64,000 bases of DNA from Anaeramoeba flamelloides (lineage: Eukaryota; Metamonada; Anaeramoebidae), in contig JANTQA010000057.1 in assembly GCA_027625915.1 (NCBI GenBank), positions 620,001-684,000 of the forward strand, read 5' to 3'. Positions within the stretch are counted from its first letter, which is position 1, and each line of letters starts with the position of its first letter. The notes beneath the pieces were generated by a model. That model did not search any database. It had not been told where the DNA came from and saw only the letters and a program-made list of their open reading frames with translations. Shown here in pieces: positions 12,741 to 22,428 of this stretch. The translations under genes were made by a program, and so were the position numbers.

Positions 12741-14480
12741 TTAGTAATATTTGGGATTTTTAACCTTTCTTTTTAAATTCAGCCATTTTTTAAAAAATAT
12801 TTGAATTGTTCTTACAATCAATTGATTATTTTCATCCTTGTTAGATTTGTCGAACATGAAAACACATTCATTTTGTTTTTTTTTCTTCCCATAGGATTGT
12901 ATTTTAAAAATTTTCCGATCCTTGAGATATTCTACTTGAAATTCGTCATTAAATGGTATAGTGTACTTAATTTTTTTGCCCCTAATTTTAATTCCTGATT
13001 TGTGTATCAACACATAACCAGGCATTATTGGAAATAGCCGTTTTACAACAATATACACGAGAAAGGCCACCTTTTTGTTTTGGTGATAATATTTTGGAGC
13101 AAAGTCTTCAAAATATTGCCAATTAATTTTATTGTATTGCCTTTTCTCAAAATATTTTTCATTGTTGCTTTGAATTCTTATTATTTTTTCTTGATCTTTT
13201 GAAGACGACATTGTTACCCAAGATCCAATTAAAGGTGCAGCCTTTGAGCTTTGCTGGGATTTATTTTTGCTTGGCCGATCTTTTTGGTTCTTTTTCTTAT
13301 TTTTGTTATTATTTTTGTGTTTCTTTGATTGCTGATACAAGCTTGCTTTTTCGAGAAAAAGACCCAACTGAGCTTGAATACTTTTATAGTCACTCAAGGA
13401 ATTGATGATAGATTTTGGGAATTTGTGATTAAACTCTGGCAAAATGGCAGTGGTGTCGAGCTTATTAAGATCCACATGCCCAATTAAAGAGTTTTTTCCA
13501 ATTCTTTTTTCTTTGCCATGAGAGGAATTGTAAATCCAAAAAAGAAATACAAGACATGATCTGGTCTCCTTATTTTTCGTTCTTATTCCAATTTCTCTTA
13601 AATATTCTGTGTCCTTTATCAAAATTTCTGTGTCACTGATCCTTGAGATACACCATTCAAGGTCGCGCCAAGACTGGATCTCAAAAATAAAGTCCTTATC
13701 CATATTTTGAATTATTAAATTCTTTTTCCTTATCACCAAGATCGATTCTTTCCATCTTTCATTGCAATTATTGTCCATTTCAATTTGAATTTTAAACTCA
13801 CCCAACGCCATCCAAGAGCATGCCAAGTTGTATGCATTCACATAATGATCTTTGTCTTTTGTAATTGCTTCAATGGATGTCCTTTCCAAATGGAACAAAT
13901 CTATCTTGCTCCAATTGTAGCACGTGTTCAGGATCAAGAAGAGTTCAAGGCGATCACGATCGTGGCGACTGGCTCGCGACCTTTGATCCCGGATCCTTCC
14001 AATTAACGTGCGAGCGCCCTCAAGCAATAGTAAATCCTTGTTGTCCCGTAAAGCTATTTGAAAAAACGATCTTTCATAATGCACTTTGACTCTGCTTTTT
14101 AACTCTTCCTCGCTTTCGCTTTCGTATTTACTTTCACTAGAGAACTCTGTTTCGTTTCCAGATTCTGTTTCCTTTTCTTTTTCTTTTTTTTTCTTTTTTT
14201 CTTTGTTTTTTGTTTTTTGTTTTCCTCTTTCTTTGTCTTCAACATAATCGCTCAAAACATCACTTATTTCTGAAGAAAAGGTTTCAGTTGAGTCTGGTAG
14301 CTCTGAGTCGTCTTCTTCTTCAAGTTGCTCTTCTAATGTTTCCTTTTGAACTTTTTCGGGACTAAACTCTGGATCAGAACTAAAACTTTCGACAAGTGAT
14401 GTGGAATTGGAATTATTACTCAAGCCACTTGAATCGGAAAGTGTGTTTTCTTGACTTGACTGAGATTGTGTAGTTGTCAT
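12741..14480 (-). CDS. Unknown 579-residue acidic protein with two possible PH-like segments
   Basis: I do not recognise the family. The single exon opens at ATG 14480 and ends in TAA. Residues 1-125 are S/E/D-rich and low complexity with a KEK run near 92-110. Residues about 130-300 form a globular region with alternating hydrophobic residues; a stretch near 220-310 (WKESILVIRKKNLIIQ, then W-R-DLEWCISR) has the strand-then-helix rhythm of a PH or FERM-F3 fold. A lysine-rich linker follows at about 390-410. The C-terminus (about 485-575) has a second PH/GRAM-like pattern (GYVLIHKSGIKIR, then FKIQSYGK, then IVRTIQIFFKKW). Coding is supported by length, by base composition richer in G+C than its surroundings, and by an abrupt return to AT-rich DNA at both ends. 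The PH reading is inference only. Confidence 0.75.
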   Translation of the reverse strand: MTTTQSQSSQENTLSDSSGLSNNSNSTSLVESFSSDPEFSPEKVQKETLEEQLEEEDDSELPDSTETFSSEISDVLSDYVEDKERGKQKTKNKEKKKKKEKEKETESGNETEFSSESKYESESEEELKSRVKVHYERSFFQIALRDNKDLLLLEGARTLIGRIRDQRSRASRHDRDRLELFLILNTCYNWSKIDLFHLERTSIEAITKDKDHYVNAYNLACSWMALGEFKIQIEMDNNCNERWKESILVIRKKNLIIQNMDKDFIFEIQSWRDLEWCISRISDTEILIKDTEYLREIGIRTKNKETRSCLVFLFWIYNSSHGKEKRIGKNSLIGHVDLNKLDTTAILPEFNHKFPKSIINSLSDYKSIQAQLGLFLEKASLYQQSKKHKNNNKNKKKNQKDRPSKNKSQQSSKAAPLIGSWVTMSSSKDQEKIIRIQSNNEKYFEKRQYNKINWQYFEDFAPKYYHQNKKVAFLVYIVVKRLFPIMPGYVLIHKSGIKIRGKKIKYTIPFNDEFQVEYLKDRKIFKIQSYGKKKKQNECVFMFDKSNKDENNQLIVRTIQIFFKKWLNLKRKVKNPKYY

Positions 14481-15484
14481 TATTGCTTTTTATTTTTGAG
14501 AAAAACAAAAAAAAGATAAAGTTAAAATTTTGAATAAAAAAAAATTTTTTTTCCTTGCCTTAAAAAAATGAAATTTTGATTCACTTTACTGTATATTTTT
14601 GAAAATTTAATCAACGGATGTTGAAAAAAAAAAAAAATGAATTTTTGAATGTGTTCTCGAAAAGTGTCTGACTCAAAGAGACTATGAATCTGAAAAAGTA
14701 AAAATTCCTTTTCAAATTAAACTTTTTTAGAAAAACAGAAAATGTTCGATTAAATTGAAAAAAATTTTAACTTTACTTTTTCATTTTTTTTTAACTATTG
14801 TTTCACAAGATCTAGATTATAATTTTTATTAAACTATTTGAAGGCTCGAGTGTTTTTTTGAGTTGGTATGTGTTTTGGATAAACAAAGAATCCAATCTGT
14901 ATTTAAAGAAAAAATTGCAAAAAATGTTCACGTCATTTTCCATACTGTGAAGAAATCGAGATTTCAAAAAAAATATTTGTTTTTGTGATCTTTATTTAAA
15001 AAAAAGGAAAATGAGGTGAAAATTTGTTCCCATTCATTTTTCCAATCGTTAACGAAAAATCAAAATTATTTTTCAAAATCTTGTAATTTCAGAATTGTTT
15101 TACTTTTAACTGTTTTTAACTGTGGAAAAACATTTTGAATTTATTGTTACCGTAAAGTGTAATAATGCAAAAAAACACTTAGCCTGTAAATAAGAGAATT
15201 ATAAAGTCTTCAAATTCAAAGAATATCTACAGGATCAAAATAATGTGTACACAGCATGATATTCAGTGTTTCAAAATATAATCCGTGATTTTTTTCTTCT
15301 TGTTCCAAGACAACATCCAATATACTTCCCAATATTATACCTAATTCAAATCAATTTTGGAAGTAAACCCTTTGATATTTTCTGTAAAATTTAAATTTTG
15401 AATGCAATTTGTCCAACATTTTTCTTATTATTCTCAATTTTTAAGTTTTTTGATGATTAAAAATTTTTTAATATCTAAAATTTA

Positions 15485-15944
15485 CAGCTGTTCCAACCCT
15501 ACCGTAAAAAATTATAAGATATACAGATCCTTTGTATATTATAAAATTTCCATTTATGAAATAGAAAATTCAATTTCTATCATATTATATGAGAAAATTG
15601 TTTTTTTAATCTTAAAGAAAGAAAAAAATTGGAATTTCATAAGAAAAGAAATCACAGAAACATGAAAGTATTTTTCGATCCTTGCTTTTAAATTGTTTAA
15701 AACCGAAATACTCCCAATTTTAGAAATTCAAGATCCTTATTAATATACTTTTTTTTACAATTTATTTGCCATTTTCAAAAACCAAAAATTGGATAAAATA
15801 AGTTTTTTTTCTTCTAATAAAAATTTTTATGGTTGATAATAAACTTTCATATCCATTTTACGGTTTGTTATACATGACAAAATTTAATAATAGAAAATCA
15901 ATTTCTGTGTCTTATAAATTTTCACGGTAGGGTTGGAACAGCTG
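15485..15944. mobile_element. MITE family G, copy G1 (460 bp)
   Basis: Perfect terminal inverted repeats: CAGCTGTTCCAACCCTACCG at the left and its exact complement at the right, then a similar TTATAAGA-type subterminal stretch, with TA duplicated at both ends (15483-84 and 15945-46). A second copy of almost identical length lies at 52121-52578. No coding capacity for a transposase. Confidence 0.9.
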
Positions 15945-16859
15945 TACTCTATTTAATGATAAATTTTCCAATTTGATCCTTTATGTTTAAAATTTCTTTT
16001 TAAATAATAGAACTTTAAGAAACCAATACCATATTTAATTATGGTTTATTGTTGGTTTCTTTGATAGGTTGATGTATCGGTCTTCTCTAACAAAAACACA
16101 TATTTTTTTTTGGAAACACGGATTCAGCTTTTCTCCACACATTTTATTTAAACAAAGGTAATTAGAAAAATTTTATTTAAGAAAGTAGCTACATCTCACA
16201 ATTTTGAAGGATTTTAATTATAGTCACATTACTGAATAAATATTAATTAAGAGTGTACACAGATATTGAAAATTTGAAACCAAAACACCATTCACTACTG
16301 TATTTGTGAAAAGGAAATGAAAAAAAGTTGAATCTTGTTAATTTTTCTATTTTTTAGAAAATTTTTTTGATTAAAATTTTTGGTTTTATAATCTGAGTTT
16401 ATGATCAAAAAAATATTATATGGAAATACTTGAAATTAATTATAGAAATAAACCAAAAAATTTTAGAGCTGAGAAGATGTGTATTTTAAACAAATCTTTT
16501 AATGCCCAAAACCACAAAAGAAAACCACCTTACCAGATAAATTTGTTGAAATTAATCAGGAATGAAAAAAACAAATTGATCAAAGCTTATTTTCAAATAT
16601 TTATTTTCTTTCTATTCTTAATTTGGAATAAAACAAACTATCTAATATCTTGCATTTCTCACCCGAGGTCTATTTATTATTATTTAAACATAAGTTTTTT
16701 TCCGTTTTTTTTTTTAAATTTTGAATATTTTGATCAAATTAATCAAAAACAACAAATAATGTTTTAGAGATTAAATTAAAGGATTAAATAATTGGAATCA
16801 TAAAAAACTAAAAAAAGATTACAACATAAGAAAAAGAAAAAATGAGATAAAAATGAAAT

Positions 16860-17990
16860 TAATATAAACTAAAATTCAAAATTTTCCACACAGCTCAAAC
16901 ATTCCAATCAATCACAATAAGACAATTTCATTCAAATTGGAAATAAATTTTGATTTTTGTAAAATATGAAAATCATTTTTTTATAATTTTAGTTTTTGTT
17001 TTCATTTCATTGTTTGAATTGGGCAATTTGTTTGTTTGGATCATGTATTTTTTTTTTCAACAAATGATATTATGTTAAAGTTGAAATGTTTCAAACAGAA
17101 GAACTCCAATAAAATTAGTTGGGAGTATCTAACCATTTGATCAATCAATATTCCTAATAAACTATTTTTCAAAAATTTTGACTCACTTTATAATGTTGAT
17201 TGGAGTTGTTTTGAGGGTTTATTCCAGATTCTTAACAAAAAAATATTTTCAAATTTTTGGATCAGAATCATTTTTTCTAATTTTGCAAATTTTAGTTTTG
17301 CTTTTTCAAATTTTTCTTTTTCTTTTTTTTAGATTTCTTTTTTTTAGATTTCTTTTTTTTTTCTTTTTTTTTCTTTTTTTTTTTTTTTTTTTATTTGTTT
17401 TTTTAAAAAAAAAGATCATGTAGAAAAAAAAATGATCTTCTAAAAGACCAATTATCACTATGAAAATTGTGACTATGTAGTGTCTTTGAAAATGAATTTT
17501 TTTATTCATAAAAAGTCTTGTTGTTCAACTTTTTTTCAGTTAAAGTTCAGTAATAAAAAATACGTAATACTCATTTCAAAAATTGTGACTCACTTTTTTT
17601 TAGTTTTTGGTTTTATTTTTTTTTAATTTTTAAAAAATATATGTGGCTTTTATACATTTAGAATGACTGAAAAATGAATTATCAATCATATTTGGTTATT
17701 AATTGTTCTTGAATACTAAAGGATAATTTTTTTTTTTTCAATTTATTATTTCAAGTGAGTCACAATTTTTGAAAAAGAGTTTAGAATTTAAACAAATTTA
17801 CTAATCAATTACTTTTTGTTTTGCTCCCTCCAAAATTTTTAACACATTCATGATTAATTTGTATTGATAATTATTTATTTATTGTTTTGTGTGTATTGCA
17901 ATTTATAAACAAAGTGTTAACATTTCAATTAGAGAATTGCTTTTTATTTGGTAAATCTTCTTGAATTGATTAAATAAGTTTTTTTTTTTT
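16860..17990 (-). repeat. Dispersed repeat C, longest copy, interrupted by element N
   Basis: The two flanks 16860-17157 and 17784-17990 together align, in reverse, with the uninterrupted copy at 57865-58340. Shared blocks include TTTCAACAAATGATAT, TTGATCAATCAATA, TTTAAACAAATTTA and TTTTAACACA. This shows that the intervening 626 bp is a later insertion. Confidence 0.8.
17158..17783. mobile_element. TIR element N, copy 1 (626 bp including flanking TA)
   Basis: Termini read TAAACTATTTTTCAAAAAT and the complement of TAAACTCTTTTTCAAAAAT, then TGACTCACTT. A third, internal TGACTCACTTTTTTT motif lies near 17587, perhaps an older terminus. Long T-rich runs fill the middle. A second copy in opposite orientation is at 36376-36997. 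TA target duplication fits the Tc1/mariner type. Confidence 0.85.
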
Positions 17991-19386
17991 CACAAATCAA
18001 ATTTTGGCGTGTTAAAAATTTTTAATTGGAGTTTCATATATATAATTATTTTTAATTTTCGTATTTAATCGAAAAACAATAATTATCAAACAAAACTAAT
18101 AAATCCAATAAATCTTTATTACCGAAGAGGAATTGAAAAACTACTTTCTTTTATGAACCAAAATTATAATTAGACAAATTAAGATTAATTTCAAAAATAG
18201 GGGTAGATTTTTAATCAGAAAAAAATTTGATTAATTGTTTTTTTAATTGAATAATAATGTATTTTACTCAATTATTTAGAGATAATAACCAATATAAATT
18301 AATAAATAAAAATATATTGCAATCATTTTATTTTTTGAAAGAAATGAAAATAGAAAAAAATATTAATAAAAAAGTTTGCCCCTAATTTTGAAATTTGGCT
18401 TATACCACAATCAGATTTAAAAATTCATTTTTCGAATTATTGGCAAATAGGAAGGTAATTTGTAATACAGTAATATGCTTCTCAAAAATAATTCCATTCA
18501 GAATTAAAAATAAAAACAACTGAAAATAAAAAGAGATAATTGTATTAATTATTATATATAAAATTAAGAAATAAATGATTTTTATTTATATTTTTTTGAT
18601 CAATATATATTTTCTTGATTTATATTTATAAATTGGTTAGTAAATTTAGAATACTTTGGATATCTTGCTACTCACATAAATATTAAAATTTTAATGTATT
18701 TAGCAAAAGAAATGATTTGAATAATTCAGTTTTATATAAACTCAATAACTCAAAATATCTAAAATATAAATAGCCCCTTAATTAATTTTTAAAATACTCA
18801 ATCATAATATATTTTTTATTTCTCAATTATTTTGAAACATTTTGACTGATTTCTTTTTGAAATTATTGTTTTTTTTCAAATACTGAAAAATATCATTGCT
18901 TGAATACAATCAATTCAATTCACATATCTTTATATTTAATATAAATTAAAATGATGGTATCTGATTTTTTATTTAACTTTTTTCTTAATACTGATAAATT
19001 CACAAAAACGTTTGGAAAATTTAAGTTCATTTCTTATTTTTGAAAATGTTTTTATGAACTTTGAAGAAAGAATTTTATTGGTCTAAATATAAAGAATCCT
19101 TATAAATTAGTTGACAATAAACCTTTAGTTGAAAAAAAAAATGTTTTGAAAGTTGATTTATAAGATATAAAAAAATGGAAATATAACTCAAAAGTTTAAA
19201 ACTTTTTTTTCAATTTATCAGTATCACAAAATTTTCAACAAAGAAGTGATTCCTTTTCTCACCGATAAGAGGCGATCAAAATAAAAGAAAATTGCAAAAC
19301 CTAAAAAAATATATAATTTATTAAAGATATTACAACACTTGTAAAACGATTAAAAGAGGGTATATTATTCATTTTCCAACCCACAG

Positions 19387-20169
19387 TTACAAAATACCGT
19401 TTCCTTGGTAAAAGACTTTATCAAGCACTGTGATGAGCAATTGAGCAGAAGCTATTTGTGCTCGATTTTCTTGGTTTTGGTTTTTTGTAAAAGGCAACAA
19501 TTTTCTGATTAATTGACGCATTACAAAAGAACAATTAGAGTCTATTGGTTTCACAAGAATCATTAAAAAGGAAAATAACCAAGGAGAAAATCTATTTAAT
19601 ATCACAATTTTCTGATTAAAATTGATTTGCTTTGATTGTTCTTTATTAAACAAATTGCAAATAGTAATAAAAGAACTTTCAGAATGGACGTGATCCATTA
19701 ATTTTAATTCGTCAGTGTTTGGCTGACTATTTCCAATTAATTGCCTCCACTTCTTGGTTTCACACGATTTAGGTAGCGATGATCTTGATGTTTTATTTTT
19801 TGATAGATCAAATTCAGAAGACAATTTCTTATATGATTGGACAACTTGCTTTTCCCATTCCATTTTTTTTTGAAGTTTCAGATCTTTTTCTTTTTCTTTT
19901 TCTTTTTCTTTTTCTTTTTCTTTGTGTTTGTCCTGTTCTGTTTCTTTTTCACTTACATTTCTTTTTGTTTTTTTTTGTGTGGTGTCTATTAATTGACTTG
20001 TTGGTTTTCTTTTTCTTTGATAATTTGGTACAGAAATATCAAACGGCATTTCTTGAGCTTCTTGTCTCACCCTAAGGATGTAATCTTCTCCATTTAGTGG
20101 TACACTACTTGAGGAAATTCTGGCACTTGGGCTAATAAACAAAACTGGTCGTCTTTGGGTGTCGGACAT
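19387..20169 (-). CDS. GEMIN2: Gemin2 / SIP1-like SMN-complex subunit
   Basis: Gemin2 holds Sm proteins during spliceosomal snRNP assembly in the cytoplasm. The 260-residue protein has the family hallmarks: an N-terminal GEDYILRVRQEAQ segment (Gemin2 'EYLRRV-x-EA') followed by P-DISV, a WEKQVVQSYKKL helix matching the WQQQQV region, KKW near the middle, and a helical C-terminal half (about 165-258) with W-LFS-L--L-KP and MRQLIRKLLPF matching the conserved CLEKPLLPE-x-HSLIRQLAR block. A KEKEKEKEK linker at about 90-103 replaces less conserved sequence. An in-frame ATG lies 18 bases upstream (20187), but MIFYFF is AT-rich leader-like; MSDTQRRP at 20169 is the better start. Single exon. The length is close to the usual roughly 280 residues. 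Confidence 0.87.
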   Translation of the reverse strand: MSDTQRRPVLFISPSARISSSSVPLNGEDYILRVRQEAQEMPFDISVPNYQRKRKPTSQLIDTTQKKTKRNVSEKETEQDKHKEKEKEKEKEKEKDLKLQKKMEWEKQVVQSYKKLSSEFDLSKNKTSRSSLPKSCETKKWRQLIGNSQPNTDELKLMDHVHSESSFITICNLFNKEQSKQINFNQKIVILNRFSPWLFSFLMILVKPIDSNCSFVMRQLIRKLLPFTKNQNQENRAQIASAQLLITVLDKVFYQGNGIL

Positions 20170-20744
20170 AAAAAAATAAAATATCAAAAAAATGAAGTTT
20201 TCAGAACTCGCAAATTGCTTACAAACTTACCCATCCAATTCCAATATTTTGTTGAAAGGTCAATTCTTCTTCAAAAGGAATACAATTGTGATAATAGTTA
20301 TAGGAGCTTGGTTACAAAATTACTTTTTAGATGAACATTACACAGAAGGTTAAGAGATTAAAAAATACTACAGCTAAAAGCAGAAATGGGGACTAGTGAA
20401 CAAATTTACTCGTATTAGATTTGGCTTTATCAAAAAATAAACGAAAAATTTTGGTGATTAAAAATAAAAAAGATGAAGGAATGAAACAAGAAAAAAGGTT
20501 CGAGTTAAATTTATCAAACTGCAAATCCCAAATTATTTTATTTCAATTTGAGATTGATTGAGAATTATAGATTTAACTCTTTATAGGCTGTTTAATACCC
20601 AGTGGATTTTTTTACTCCAGTTTTTTTTCTTTTAAGGGAGGAGCCAAGAAAAATAATCTGATCTTCAATTACCTATTAAATATACATTTTTTTTCTTGGT
20701 TACTATTAACAAAAATTACTGTTAATTCAAAAGATTTAAAAAAA

Positions 20745-21889
20745 AATAAATCTTTGGGTATTTATTTTGATAAAATTTCACATAGAGTTCATTATTTTAA
20801 AAAAATCAAAAAAAAAAAACATATAATAACTGCAAACCACTATTCAATAACAATTCTCCGAATAATAGTTTAAAAATTCGATTATTTAAATCTTTTATAT
20901 TAAGTCAACTAACATATGGATTAGAAATTTTTATTTTTATCAAATAAAAACGATAAATTATTTAAATTCTTGGATTAATTCATGTATTACTGAAATATAC
21001 AAAATAAACAGAAATACACCAATTCTTATTTACAAAACAGAATTTAAAATTGAAAATATGACAATTTCAGTAAATACAAAGATATTTAAATTAAAAAATA
21101 ATTTAGGAAATTAATCTCTACCTTATAAAATATTAATAAAATTTAATTTGAGAATAAATAATAAAATCAACTGGTATTCAAAAGATTTAAAAGAATTAAA
21201 AAATGAAATATATAAGTACACATTCAATGAGTTGCTAAATTCCAAAAGTTGGAAGTGTCGTTAGGTTTTCTTGAGTTTTCTGTTTATTTATGAAGTTTTC
21301 TAGGTTTTTTTTACTTTTTGAAATAAACAGAAAATTTTAACAAATTTTCGGTTTATTTCAAAAAGTAAAAAAAACCTAACGAAAATCGATAGATTTTACA
21401 AATAAAACAGAAAACCTCAAGAAAACCTAGACACTTGACGACACTCCACAAAATTATTTTACAATAATTAAAAATCAAAATTATTTATTTAAAACTCAAA
21501 AATATTTGAGTTATCCGTCAAGTTCAACAATTCTAAAATTCAGATCTTTTACAAGCTGCTTAAATAGATATTACTATGTAATCCGTAAAAATTCAAATAA
21601 ATTTTGTCCTTTATGTTCAAAATATGAACAAAAGGAAATTATAGAAAATATTGATCATTTTTTAGGGGTCTGTCCTTCCTATGAAAATGATAGATTAATA
21701 TTTTTTAACAAATTAAAAAAAATAAATCTTAATGAACTAATTTCAAATCAAGACAGTTTGAAACTACTTTCATTAATTAATAATCGTGAAATCTATGATT
21801 TTACGCTTAAATTCCTGAAAGGAAATTTAAGTCTAAGGGCAACTAGAGTGTAATCCACACTTCTTCAATAATAAAAAAAAAAAAAAAAA
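20745..21889 (+). mobile_element. Degenerate non-LTR retrotransposon (LINE), copy 1, 3' part
   Basis: Begins with a KSLGIYFDK segment typical of the post-palm 'YLGI' region of reverse transcriptase, continues with many stops, and ends with a 115-residue open stretch (21506-21853) carrying a CPLC-x(13)-DHFLGVCP zinc-knuckle-like motif found at LINE C-termini. The element ends in AGAGTGTAATCCACACTTC, then a poly-A run near 21873-21889. Homologous pieces are at 25010-27190 and 56099-56271. A palindromic element (21251-21447) is inserted in it. Confidence 0.82.
21251..21447. repeat. Palindromic element B1, inserted in LINE copy 1
   Basis: About 197 bp of imperfect palindrome. Outer ends are AGTGTCGT and ACGACACT; the arms contain AGGTTTTCTTGAGTTTTCTG and its complement, and ACTTTTTGAAATAAACAG and its complement. 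Related sequences are at 25919-26240, 45735-46390 and 46500-46790. Confidence 0.82.
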
Positions 21890-22428
21890 GAATTATTAAA
21901 TTCTAGATTATTCCTGATCTTAAAAGTTTGGTAAAAATTATTCTATCTTTTCTCGAGAACAATATTTCTTAAGAAACCAATTTCTAATTTTGTATATAAT
22001 GAAAATAATGAAAATTAGATAATAACACATAGAATAAGTATAAATACTCTTTATTTATAATTTCTCTTTCAAGAAATAGACGATTTTTGATAATTGCTTT
22101 TCCAGACTTAATACAGCAAATTGAAAACACCTTTTTGTATATAAAGTTATATTGTAATTTCAGTGCCTTCCCCAGAGGAGATCATCCCTAGAACTGATTT
22201 TAATTCAAAGAATTATTCAAAAACCTTTGATTTTTAAATTCAGATTTTTTGATTTCCTCCTTTTCCTCAAGATCTTTAGAATATACATTCAAAAACAAAA
22301 TATTTTGGAAGACTATTCATTACTTTACAGAATTGTGTTCTTTAAAAATCGCAAATACAGAGAGTGTATAATTATTTTGTAATCCTTTTTCATTTTTTCT
22401 TTTTTCTTATCGATTCTGTTCTTTTTAA

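Larger units (their letters stand above)
14481..19386. other. Gene-free interval with nested repeats
   Basis: Contains MITE G1 (15485-15944), dispersed repeat C (16860-17990) and TIR element N inserted inside it. The 18.0-19.3 kb stretch is AT-rich with no recognisable feature. Short open stretches here (for example 16420-16767) are low-complexity F/I/K/N-rich peptides and are not supported as genes. Confidence 0.7.
20170..22428. other. Interval between the divergent Gemin2 and RalGAP alpha genes, mostly a dead LINE
   Basis: The two genes are transcribed away from each other. The middle (20745-21889) is a degenerate LINE 3' part with a palindromic element inside it. The remaining few hundred bases beside each gene are AT-rich and presumably carry promoters, but no motif is clear. 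Confidence 0.65.

Noticed and set aside
21506-21853. 115-residue open frame as a host zinc-finger gene
   Set aside because: It is the C-terminal part of a LINE with poly-A tail; homologous pieces occur at 26990 and 56100.
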